Below, piece by piece: positions 53,067-60,748 of a stretch of 64,000 nucleotides of DNA. The stretch is taken from the NCBI RefSeq assembly GCF_025564065.1, contig NZ_JAMGZK010000052.1:62001-126000 (forward strand). The letters are read 5' to 3'. The notes under the pieces are model-generated. The model was not told the origin of the DNA. It searched no databases and worked only from the letters and a program-made list of their open reading frames with translations. A program made the translations under genes and the position numbers. The first letter of the stretch is position 1. Each line of letters begins with the position of its first letter. The DNA is from Silvania hatchlandensis. GTDB taxonomy: Bacteria > Pseudomonadota > Gammaproteobacteria > Enterobacterales > Enterobacteriaceae.

Positions 53067-53084
53067 GCCGGGTAAGGACCCGGC
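53067..53084. terminator. Hairpin between ramA and the siderophore receptor
   Basis: GCCGGGT / ACCCGGC with loop AAGG, followed by ATTTATG. It lies between convergent genes and is probably a bidirectional terminator. Confidence 0.6.
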
Positions 53085-53111
53085 ATTTATGCCGAAATTG
53101 CCCGTTGGGGT

Positions 53112-55256
53112 CTACCAGCGATAGTTCACGGTCGCCGTTACCGTGCGGCCAATCCCGTAGAAGCACGCCGTATCGCTTGCGCATGATGCCACATACTTCG
53201 TATCCGCGACGTTATTCACGTTGAACTGCACGCTGGCGCCTTTCAGGCTGCGGTTCATCTCACCCAGATCGTAGCTCAGCATCGCATCGTACAGATCCAC
53301 TGACGGTACTTTGAAGGTGTTCTTCGCGTCGCCGTAGCTGGTGCCGATGTAACGCATCCCCACGCCTGCGGTCAGGCTCTTCAGCGCGCCGCCCGGAAGG
53401 GTGTAGCTGGCGAAGGCAGACGCCATATGCGCCGGAATGCGCGCAGGCGTTTTGCCTTCGGTTCCCGCCACCGTGGTGCTCTCGGTTTTCGCATCGGTGT
53501 AAGTGTAAGAGCCAATCAGGTTGATGTTGTCCATCAGCGTGGAGTGGATCTCCGCCTCAACGCCTTTCGAGCGCACTTTGCCCGCGTTCTCGAACCAGCC
53601 TTCCGCGCTGTTATAAGTTGCCACGTTATCCTGGGTTAAATCATACAGCGCCAGAGTCATCAGCGTGGTATCGACCGGCTGATACTTCAGGCCAACTTCC
53701 GTCTGCTCGCCGATGGTCGGTTTAAACGGTCCTATGCCCGGTGCGCGGTTGGTTTGCAGATTCGGTTCAAACGAGGTGCTATAGCTGATGTACGGCGACA
53801 GACCCACGTCGAACGCGTACAGCAGGCCGGTACGCCAGGTGAACTTGCTGTCGTTCTGCTGGGTGACGCTGCTGTCGGTGAAGTCGCTGGTGCGCACTTC
53901 GCTCCAGTCATAGCGCCCGGAAACCAGCCATTCCCAGCTGTTCCAGCTCATCTGATCCTGCAGATACAGCCCCATCTGATCGAGATTTTGCTGTTCGTCC
54001 GTCGCGGTTCTGAAGGTGCTTTCATCCACGTTTATGCCGTAAACCGGATGCTGCCAGTCCAGGTCGTACTGCGAACCGCTCCCACGCGCCAGCAGCTGTT
54101 TATCTTTGCTGGTCTTGTAGTCGAATCCGCCGAGCAAGGTATGGCTGACGCCAGCGGTATCGACCAGATATTCCAGCTGGTTATCGAGACCAAACTCGTT
54201 GGTGGTGCGTTCTTCATGCTGGGCGCGGCGGGTCAGCACCGAGCTGTTGGCGGCGCTGGTGGCATAGACCAGATAACGATACTTCTGCTTGATGGCGGCG
54301 TAACGCGCGTTCTGGCGGAAGGTAAGGTTATCGGCGAACTGATGTTCCAGCTCGTAGCCGATCGTCGTTTGCTCGCGCCAGGATTGATCGTAATCCGGAT
54401 CGCTGACGTTAAAGTCGCGCGGGATGTATTGACCGTCGACGCTCTTCACCGTGCCGTACACGGGAAGGAAGTTTCGGTAGCCCGCATCGGGATCTTTCTG
54501 GTAGCTGGTCAGCAGCGTAAAGCGGGTCTGATCGTTGGGATACCAGGTGATCGCTGGCGCAATCGCCATCCGCGTCTCTTTGTAGTCGTCCACCTGATTG
54601 TGCTGGGTGCGGGCGATACCGTTCACGCGATACAGTACGCGGCCGTCGTCGCTGAGCTTGCCGCCGAAATCAAACGCCCCTTCAGCGAGATCGTTATTGC
54701 CGGTGCGGAACTGAACGTTGTGGATGGACTCCGTGGTCGGGCGTTTGCTGGTCATGCTGATCAACCCACCCGGGTTCACCTGGCCAAACAGCACCGAAGC
54801 CGGGCCACGCACCAGCTCCACGCGTTCCAGCAGCCAGGGATCAACCGTGCCCGTCTGTGACGAGGCGGTGGCCCCGAAGCTTAATCCGTCGAGGAATTTC
54901 GGCACATAGCTAAAGCCACGGACAAACACCTCATCGTTACGGTTGGACGAGCCACGGTACTCGGTAAACACGCCCGCGGAGTAGCGCAGCGCCTGCGAAA
55001 CCGACGTCACGTCCTGCATCTCCATCTGATCGCGGGTGATCACCGACACCGACTGTGGCGTCTTCACGATCTCCGCGCTGGTTTTGGTGGCAGAGAGGGT
55101 TCTGGTCGCCACAATTCCCTTAACGGGGGCGGTGGGTTCTTCACGTGTTCCCTGCGTCACGGTAATGGTTTCTTCTTTTACATCTGCCTGAGCCGCCACG
55201 CTAACCGTGGTCAGACTCAGAAGCCAGAGCTGCATTATCTTATTATTTTTAAACAT
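53112..55256 (-). CDS. TonB-dependent hydroxamate siderophore receptor (FhuA/FoxA-type)
   Basis: Outer-membrane receptor of 714 residues. A signal peptide (LWLLSLTTVSVAAQAD) precedes TonB box-like EETITVTQG, a plug domain (KTPQSVSVITRDQMEMQDVTSVSQALRYSAGV, VFVRGF, ERVELVRGPASVLFGQVNPGGLI) and the barrel, ending in ASCASDTACFYGIGRTVTATVNYRW. The late Cys pair followed by an aromatic C-terminus matches FhuA, FoxA and related ferric-hydroxamate receptors. The exact ligand is not settled. It is divergent from a Fes-like esterase gene with a Fur box between them. It is an insertion between ramA and ybdJ relative to Salmonella. Confidence 0.88.
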   Translation of the reverse strand: MFKNNKIMQLWLLSLTTVSVAAQADVKEETITVTQGTREEPTAPVKGIVATRTLSATKTSAEIVKTPQSVSVITRDQMEMQDVTSVSQALRYSAGVFTEYRGSSNRNDEVFVRGFSYVPKFLDGLSFGATASSQTGTVDPWLLERVELVRGPASVLFGQVNPGGLISMTSKRPTTESIHNVQFRTGNNDLAEGAFDFGGKLSDDGRVLYRVNGIARTQHNQVDDYKETRMAIAPAITWYPNDQTRFTLLTSYQKDPDAGYRNFLPVYGTVKSVDGQYIPRDFNVSDPDYDQSWREQTTIGYELEHQFADNLTFRQNARYAAIKQKYRYLVYATSAANSSVLTRRAQHEERTTNEFGLDNQLEYLVDTAGVSHTLLGGFDYKTSKDKQLLARGSGSQYDLDWQHPVYGINVDESTFRTATDEQQNLDQMGLYLQDQMSWNSWEWLVSGRYDWSEVRTSDFTDSSVTQQNDSKFTWRTGLLYAFDVGLSPYISYSTSFEPNLQTNRAPGIGPFKPTIGEQTEVGLKYQPVDTTLMTLALYDLTQDNVATYNSAEGWFENAGKVRSKGVEAEIHSTLMDNINLIGSYTYTDAKTESTTVAGTEGKTPARIPAHMASAFASYTLPGGALKSLTAGVGMRYIGTSYGDAKNTFKVPSVDLYDAMLSYDLGEMNRSLKGASVQFNVNNVADTKYVASCASDTACFYGIGRTVTATVNYRW

Positions 55257-55313
55257 TTTTATTTAACATCCTTGGTTGCTATCGCCATAAAACACCGGTA
55301 AATCCGCTTTGAT

Positions 55314-55332
55314 GATATTGCAAATCATTACC
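55314..55332. promoter_or_regulatory. Fur box between receptor and esterase
   Basis: GATATTGCAAATCATTACC matches the Fur consensus at 15 of 19 positions. It lies midway between the divergent starts and should repress both genes under iron-rich conditions. Confidence 0.75.
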
Positions 55333-55378
55333 ATTTGCATTAGCGTTGGTAACAAATTTCGTCGGGGAACATGCGGTA

Positions 55379-56947
55379 ATGAAGAGGGTATGGAGTGGGT
55401 TGTTGTTAGGGATTGGCACGCTGCCTGCCGTGGCGGCGACCTGTGAGCAGTCTTCCCTGCAGGGCGACGTGCGGGGGAAGTTTGATGCCAGCGGCGAAGT
55501 CTGTTTTGTGCTGCCTGAGCTCAGTGAAAATTATGTCTCTGCCACGCTGAACGGCGTGACAGATGCGCGCCTGCTGGATGAACAAAACCGCCGTATTCGC
55601 ACCCTGATCGAGAAGGGGCCCGCCGACGGTGAACATACCCTGCTGTTTGCCCTACCGGTGAAGCAGAACAGCTCGCTGGTGCTGCACGGCGAAGCAGGTA
55701 AGCCCTGGCGTTTTCAGTGGCGGATGAAAGAGACCTCTGCGCTAGCGCGCGGACAAATGCTGGAGCCTGAAAGCCCGACGCTGCAGGTGCTGGCAAAAGC
55801 AATTTCTGCCGGTGGGAGTACCGATGCGTTCTGGCAGGCGCAGATTCGGCAGGGAACGCCGATGGTGGAGCCGGTTGACGCAAGCCACAAGCGCGTGACC
55901 TTTCTGTGGCGCGGCGCCCGAGATAACGTCTTTATCCTCGGCTCGCCGGCGGGCGACCACGATCCGCTGTTCCGTCTGGGCAACAGCGACGTCTGGTTTC
56001 GCAGCTACGTCGTGCCCGCCGATACGGTGATGCAGTACAAGCTCGCGCCGGATGTGCCGCTCATCGACGGCTCCTCGCGCGATCAGCGACGGGCGATCCT
56101 CGTAAGCGCGCAGGCCGATCCGCTCAATCCGGACACCTTTGGCGAACAGCAGACGGATCGCTGGAACCGCTATTCGCTGCTCGATCTCAGTCCGGCTCGC
56201 TATTGCTCCGTTCAGGCTACGACGCAACCACTCGTGCACGGCACGCTGAGCCGCCAGATGCTTAACAGCAGAATCCTCGGCAATTCACGCGAAGTGACGA
56301 TCTATAAACCGCGTGGCGCACAGCCTGCACGCTGGACGTTAATTCTCTTTGATGGGCAGATTTATCAGGACGACTACCATTTTGCCAACGTGCTGGATGG
56401 GTTAATTGCCCGCCATCATCTCCCAGCGGTTAATGTGGTGTTTATCGATAGCCTCGATCACGCCCGACGCAGCAAGGAGTTACCGCCGAACCCGGATTTT
56501 GCCGACTTTATGGCCCATGAACTGCTGCCGTGGCTGCGTGAGCAAGGGATTGCGATACAGCGGCAGAAAACGGTGCTGGCGGGGTCAAGCTACGGGGGCA
56601 TTGCCTCTTCATGGGTGGCGTTGCGCTACCCGCGACTGTTTGGCAACGTGCTGAGCCTTTCTGGCTCATACTGGTGGGCGCCGAAAGGTGAAGCACCAGG
56701 CTGGCTGACGCGTCAGTATCAGCAGTCGCCGCAGTATCCGGTACGCTTCTGGCTTCAGGCCGGGAGGTTTGAAACCACCGGGCCGGGGGGCGGAATCTAT
56801 CGCACCACGCAGGATTTTGAACAGGTCTTACGGGAGAAAGGCTATCGCGTCAGCTTCCATCCGTGGTCCAGCGGCCACGACTACGCGGCCTGGTGTGAAG
56901 CACTGATCCACGGAATGCGCGATTTCACCGGCTTACGACGCCCGTGA
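55379..56947 (+). CDS. Periplasmic Fes/IroE-like siderophore esterase
   Basis: A 522-residue alpha/beta hydrolase from ATG 55379. An N-terminal signal peptide (MKRVWSGLLLGIGTLPAVAA) points to the periplasm, unlike cytoplasmic Fes. The middle region (VTFLWRGARDNVFILGSPAGDHDPLFRLGNSDVWFRSYVVPAD) matches the N-terminal domain of enterochelin esterases, and the C-terminal domain has GSSYGG (nucleophile elbow), FIDSLDHARRSKELPPNPDF and the catalytic His in SSGHDYAAW. It probably opens or trims a siderophore after uptake across the outer membrane. Its Fur-controlled pairing with the receptor supports this. Its 3' end overlaps ybdJ on the other strand by 15 bases. Confidence 0.87.
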   Translation: MKRVWSGLLLGIGTLPAVAATCEQSSLQGDVRGKFDASGEVCFVLPELSENYVSATLNGVTDARLLDEQNRRIRTLIEKGPADGEHTLLFALPVKQNSSLVLHGEAGKPWRFQWRMKETSALARGQMLEPESPTLQVLAKAISAGGSTDAFWQAQIRQGTPMVEPVDASHKRVTFLWRGARDNVFILGSPAGDHDPLFRLGNSDVWFRSYVVPADTVMQYKLAPDVPLIDGSSRDQRRAILVSAQADPLNPDTFGEQQTDRWNRYSLLDLSPARYCSVQATTQPLVHGTLSRQMLNSRILGNSREVTIYKPRGAQPARWTLILFDGQIYQDDYHFANVLDGLIARHHLPAVNVVFIDSLDHARRSKELPPNPDFADFMAHELLPWLREQGIAIQRQKTVLAGSSYGGIASSWVALRYPRLFGNVLSLSGSYWWAPKGEAPGWLTRQYQQSPQYPVRFWLQAGRFETTGPGGGIYRTTQDFEQVLREKGYRVSFHPWSSGHDYAAWCEALIHGMRDFTGLRRP

Positions 56948-57181
56948 AAACCAGCGGCGCCAGATGAAGCGGGCAACAAAGTATTCGATGGTGCCGAGCA
57001 GTAAAAACCACAGGCAGAACAGAATGGTGTAGAGCTGGTTCAGATCCATCAGATGGAAGGTGCTCATCAGCTTTTGCGCCACCACCAGTCCCAGCGATGG
57101 GGCGGGCAGCAGCAGGACGGAGAGAAAGGCCATCAGCAAAATGCCGCCTGCGGTTAACAGCGATTCTAACGGGTGTCTCAT
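56933..57181 (-). CDS. ybdJ: YbdJ, small inner-membrane protein
   Basis: An 82-residue protein with two membrane helices (LLTAGGILLMAFLSVLLLP and YTILFCLWFLLLGTIEYFVARFIW), the same length and pattern as E. coli YbdJ. Function unknown. It lies directly after ybdK (66-base gap), the conserved order. Confidence 0.9.
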   Translation of the reverse strand: MRHPLESLLTAGGILLMAFLSVLLLPAPSLGLVVAQKLMSTFHLMDLNQLYTILFCLWFLLLGTIEYFVARFIWRRWFSRAS

Positions 57182-57247
57182 AGGGATGTTGATTGTCGGT
57201 TAAAAACCGCATTGTCCGGGATATGACGGCGTAAAGCAATGTGGGCC

Positions 57248-58369
57248 TCAGGGCGCCGAGGCCCACAGCTCGCAGTGGCGCTCCACCAGGGTGATGAGCG
57301 AACCGCCGTCGGCGAGGAAATCACGCATCTTTTGCGCCTCACTCTTATCCTGCTTCAACCTTAATGTGATGGCCTCAATGGCACTCCCGGCACCCAGCTT
57401 GCGGGCAGACGGCGCGACGCGTTCAAGCAGCCAGGCGACATCCTCCGCGATGGTTTTCTGCTCACCGGTGTGCACATCGGTGAGTACTCCCGCCATACCG
57501 TAGCGGCACGCCTGAAAACGGTTAAAGCGATACAGCAGAAAATCCTGCTCCTGATGCTTATAAGGCCGGGTGGTCAGCAGCCAGTGCGCGGTGGCCTGAA
57601 TCAGCCCGGCGATATTAATGGCGTGCGCCAGTGTAAGTGGCGTATCCATCACCCGCACCTCGACGGTGCCAAAGTGTGGGCTGGGACGAATATCCCAGTG
57701 CAGATCTTTAATGCTGTCGATCATGCTGGTCTGGGTAAGGCGACGGAACAGCCCTTCAAACTCCTGCCAGGTATTGACCCACGGCATCTGCCCGTTGTCC
57801 GGGAACCCGGAGAAAATATTGAGCCGCGAAGAGGAGAATTGGGTGTCGGTGCCCTGCATATAGGGCGATGACGCTGCCAGGGCGATAAAATGCGGCACAA
57901 AGCGTGACAGGCCGTGCACCAGGTAAATCGCCTCATCCCCGCTCCGGCAGCCGACATGGACATGCTGGCCGAAGACCGTTGCCTGTAGGATCAGATAGCC
58001 AAAGCGCTCCAGCGTAACGTTATAGCGCTCATCGTTGCATACCTCCTGACGTTGCCATGTCTGGAAGGGATGCGTACCGCCACCGCAAATCTGGATGTGT
58101 TGCTGCGCGGCTGCGCGCAGGATGCTCTGCTGCATCGTCGAGAATTGCGCTGCAGCCTGGTCGATGTTCTGGCACACCCCGGTGGCGATTTCGAGCATGC
58201 TTTCGGTAATATCGTGCTTCACTTCACCGGCTTTGATGTCGTTCTGGACGGCAGCAATAAGCGCAGAAGAGTCCTGGCTGAGATCGTATCCGGGTGGATT
58301 CACCACCTGCAGTTCCAGCTCAATGCCAAGAGTAAACGGGTCGGATACGTGAAAGTCGGGTAAGGGCAT
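57248..58369 (-). CDS. ybdK: YbdK, carboxylate-amine ligase (weak glutamate-cysteine ligase)
   Basis: A 373-residue enzyme of the GCS2 glutamate-cysteine ligase family, nearly identical to E. coli Ybd[107 protein letters not shown]. coli YbdK makes gamma-glutamylcysteine slowly; its real role is unknown. ATG 58369 (GGAGCG upstream) gives the conserved N-terminus, in preference to the longer frame from 58414. Confidence 0.95.
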   Translation of the reverse strand: MPLPDFHVSDPFTLGIELELQVVNPPGYDLSQDSSALIAAVQNDIKAGEVKHDITESMLEIATGVCQNIDQAAAQFSTMQQSILRAAAQQHIQICGGGTHPFQTWQRQEVCNDERYNVTLERFGYLILQATVFGQHVHVGCRSGDEAIYLVHGLSRFVPHFIALAASSPYMQGTDTQFSSSRLNIFSGFPDNGQMPWVNTWQEFEGLFRRLTQTSMIDSIKDLHWDIRPSPHFGTVEVRVMDTPLTLAHAINIAGLIQATAHWLLTTRPYKHQEQDFLLYRFNRFQACRYGMAGVLTDVHTGEQKTIAEDVAWLLERVAPSARKLGAGSAIEAITLRLKQDKSEAQKMRDFLADGGSLITLVERHCELWASAP

Positions 58370-58536
58370 GGCGCGCTCCGTTGTCGGCAATGCTTTGAGT
58401 ATAGACAACGGCATTCAGAACTCGCGTGGGGTGAAATTATTGTCCAGACTTAAGCCAAAGACATGGTCTGCGCAGGCATTGTGCATTACACTGCGCGCTG
58501 CAAAAATTGCGTTGATAAATGATTAATTAGGCGGTA

Positions 58537-59025
58537 ATGGCGATGAACGGAACGATCACAACCTGGTTTGAAGACAAGGGTTTTGGATTTATCAAAGATG
58601 AAAACGGTGATAACCGTTATTTTCATGTGATTAAGGTCGCCAACCCTGAGCTGATTAAGAAAGACGCGGCGGTAACGTTCGAACCGACAACCAATAATAA
58701 AGGCTTGTCCGCGTTTGCGGTGAAAGTGGTCCCGGATAGCAAATACATCTTCCTCGACGGTGAGCGCCATAAAATCACCGCCATCAAGTCTTACCTGGTT
58801 TACAGCGAAGAAGAGCCTGTCGACAGCCAGATCGATAAAGAAAAAGGCGTGCTGTCGGTGAAGAGCCTGATGGGCAATATCACCCCGAAAGCCACCGCTA
58901 ACACGGGCGAAATGCGGACCGTGAAAAAACTGGCTATCACCACCTTCCAGGGGAAAACCTTTATCTTCTCAGAAGATGAAATTGACCTGGACGCTACCGT
59001 GAAAATGCTTAAAAACCTGAAGTAG
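58537..59025 (+). CDS. Cold-shock-domain protein with C-terminal extension
   Basis: A 162-residue cytoplasmic protein. The N-terminal cold-shock domain (residues 1-65) has MNGTITTWFEDKGFGFIKDENGDNRYFHV, with the RNP1-like GFGFI and an altered RNP2, plus AVTFEPTTNNKGLSAFAV. The C-terminal half (after about 70) is a second beta-rich domain of unknown type. It is longer than CspA-type proteins (about 70 residues). It likely binds single-stranded nucleic acid. A REP-like element follows. Confidence 0.82.
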   Translation: MAMNGTITTWFEDKGFGFIKDENGDNRYFHVIKVANPELIKKDAAVTFEPTTNNKGLSAFAVKVVPDSKYIFLDGERHKITAIKSYLVYSEEEPVDSQIDKEKGVLSVKSLMGNITPKATANTGEMRTVKKLAITTFQGKTFIFSEDEIDLDATVKMLKNLK

Positions 59026-59034
59026 TCTTTACAA

Positions 59035-59064
59035 GGCCGGGTGGCATCTCTGCCTTACCCGGCC
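59035..59064. repeat. REP-like palindrome
   Basis: GGCCGGGTGGCA, loop TCTC, TGCC-TT-ACCCGGCC, with the two-base bulge typical of enterobacterial REP units. It lies between convergent genes, the usual location, and probably acts in transcript stability and termination. Confidence 0.75.
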
Positions 59065-59071
59065 AAAAATC

Positions 59072-59551
59072 CTACCCCATCCTGTGCTCGCCATTTTGCA
59101 TGGCTTCCCGGTCAAACATCCGCTGAATCACCCCATTCGCCATAAACGCCGCCCGATCGGACATATGTGCAACCACATCCGCGTCGTGGCTGACCAGCAG
59201 ATAAGTCATCCCGTGCTGTTGCTTCAGGCGGTTTAGCAGGTTGAGGATCTCCGCCTGCACCGACATATCCAGCGCGGAGGTGGGCTCATCCAGCAGCAGC
59301 AGGCGCGGACGCAGCAGCAGGGCGCGGGCAATGGCCACGCGCTGGCGCTGCCCGCCGTTCAGCCCGGCCACAGTGCTTGATTTGCCGTCGTTCCACGCGA
59401 AGGTGCTGGCGTTGGAGTGGGCATCGAAGTCGTCCGGGATCCACAGGCGAATAGCGGCCTGGTACTGTTTGGCACGCACGCGGGCGTAGACCTGGCTACC
59501 GGCGGCCGACAGCGCGGCCAGCATCAGTAACGGAAGTCATTTTTTAGTCAT
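59072..59551 (-). pseudogene. Deletion-fusion pseudogene: signal-peptide gene start joined to ABC ATPase C-terminus
   Basis: Read leftwards from 59551, ATG with AGGGAA upstream gives MTKK, then an in-frame TGA (59539-59537), then [18 protein letters not shown], a signal-peptide core. About 40 residues of unrecognised sequence follow ([20 protein letters not shown]), then an abrupt switch to the C-terminal part of an oligopeptide-type ABC ATPase: signature [19 protein letters not shown], Walker [13 protein letters not shown] and switch histidine LLVSHD. Walker A and the Q-loop are missing, so the product cannot hydrolyse ATP. The simplest account is a large internal deletion in a binding-protein/ABC operon, leaving the start of the first gene and the end of the last, with a nonsense mutation added. 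Confidence 0.75.
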
Positions 59552-59714
59552 AGATTCCCTGAATATTTGTTTTTGATTGTTTTCTGGTGGGTTACGTTAG
59601 GGGGGCGGGAAACATTAAGGAAAGTCTAAATTCTGCTTAGCTTATTACGTCAGTGCATAAAGAAAAATTTATGGTTATTAGCCGGGTCATATCATTAAGA
59701 AAAGGGGTAGCAAC

Positions 59715-60416
59715 ATGCCGGAAATCAATCGCTGGGGGCAGACCGTTAACGACCCGGTTCCCGACTGGCAGGGGGCCAGAGTATTAGAACGTGGGGTACT
59801 GGAAGGGCATTTTTGTCGTCTGGAGCCGCTGGACGCCGACCGGCATGCCGGGGATCTGTTCGCGGCCTACGCGCTGGGCGATGACAGCGACTGGACCTGG
59901 CTTGCCAGCTGTCAGCCCGCAAGCGTGGCGGACACTGCCGCCTGGGTCGAAGGGAAAGTGAAGGATCGGGGATTGGTGCCCTTTGCGGTGATAGATCGGC
60001 AGAGCGGGCAGGCGGTCGGTCTGGTCAGCTATATGGCGATTGAGCAGCAGCTGGGTTCGGTGGAGATTGGCCATGTCACCTGGTCGCGAAAAATGAAAAA
60101 TACCCCGCTCGGGACCGAGTCGGTCTGGCTATTGCTGAAATACGGTTTTGAACGGGGCTATCGCCGTCTGGAATGGAAGTGCGATTCCATGAATATTGCC
60201 TCGCGTCGGGCTGCACAGCGGCTGGGCTTTAGCTGGGAAGGGCGTCTGCGACAGAAGCTGGTGCGCAAAGGGCGCAATCGCGACAGCGACATGCTGTCGA
60301 TTATCAATAGCGAATGGCCAGACAGGGATGCCGCGCTGCGCGGGTGGCTGGCAGCGGAGAATTTTGACCGCGACGGACGGCAAATTAAGCGCCTTGAGGC
60401 GTTTCGTCAGGCGTGA
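59715..60416 (+). CDS. GNAT-family N-acetyltransferase (RimJ/RimL-like)
   Basis: A 233-residue acetyl-CoA-dependent acyltransferase. Conserved parts are the N-terminal LEPLDADRHAGDLFAAY, the core strand VGLVSYMAIEQQLGSVEIGHVTWSRKMKNTPLGTE (acetyl-CoA binding region) and YRRLEWKCDSMNIASRRAAQRLGFSWEGRLRQ, the pattern of RimJ/RimL and YdaF proteins. Substrate unknown. AAGGGG precedes ATG 59715. No operon partner. Confidence 0.88.
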   Translation: MPEINRWGQTVNDPVPDWQGARVLERGVLEGHFCRLEPLDADRHAGDLFAAYALGDDSDWTWLASCQPASVADTAAWVEGKVKDRGLVPFAVIDRQSGQAVGLVSYMAIEQQLGSVEIGHVTWSRKMKNTPLGTESVWLLLKYGFERGYRRLEWKCDSMNIASRRAAQRLGFSWEGRLRQKLVRKGRNRDSDMLSIINSEWPDRDAALRGWLAAENFDRDGRQIKRLEAFRQA

Positions 60417-60476
60417 TCGGCACGGACTAAAGTGAACGGCACCACCACCGGAGCCGCATGCTCCCCCTCACCCCAG

Positions 60477-60498
60477 CCCTCTCCCTGAATGGAGAGGG
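60477..60498. repeat. Hairpin after the GNAT gene
   Basis: CCCTCTCC / GGAGAGGG with loop CTGAAT, preceded by CCCCTCACCCCAG. This is a common enterobacterial intergenic palindrome that often ends transcripts, although no T-run follows. Confidence 0.6.
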
Positions 60499-60694
60499 CG
60501 CCGACCGTGCGAATATTTTGTATGACCGTTTATTTTTCGTCATAACTTATTATTCTGATGGCGGATAGTAATATCGGTATTTCCAATATTACTCTGCACT
60601 GAAATAACGCTTTGATGTTCATAAAGAGTGCGATAAATAAATGCACACGACATATTTGAATTTATATATTAGTTAAATCAGCAAGTTAACTATC

Positions 60695-60710
60695 TGGCAT
60701 GCGTATTGCT
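60695..60710 (+). promoter_or_regulatory. Sigma-54 promoter of the urea carboxylase/allophanate hydrolase operon
   Basis: TGGCATGCGTATTGCT matches the sigma-54 consensus at every fixed position except one (T for C in the -24 element), with GG (60696-60697) and GC (60708-60709) 10 bases apart. Start of transcription would be near 60721, 28 bases before the ATG. It points to nitrogen-limitation (NtrC) control. Confidence 0.82.
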
Positions 60711-60748
60711 AAATGAATTCCATCTTGTATACCAGCAGGAATTCAACA

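Larger units (their letters stand above)
60417..60748. other. Intergenic region upstream of the urea operon
   Basis: These 332 bases hold a hairpin (60477-60498), an AT-rich stretch and the sigma-54 promoter at 60695-60710. No gene was seen. NtrC-type enhancer sites would be expected in the AT-rich part but none was confirmed by eye. Confidence 0.55.
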
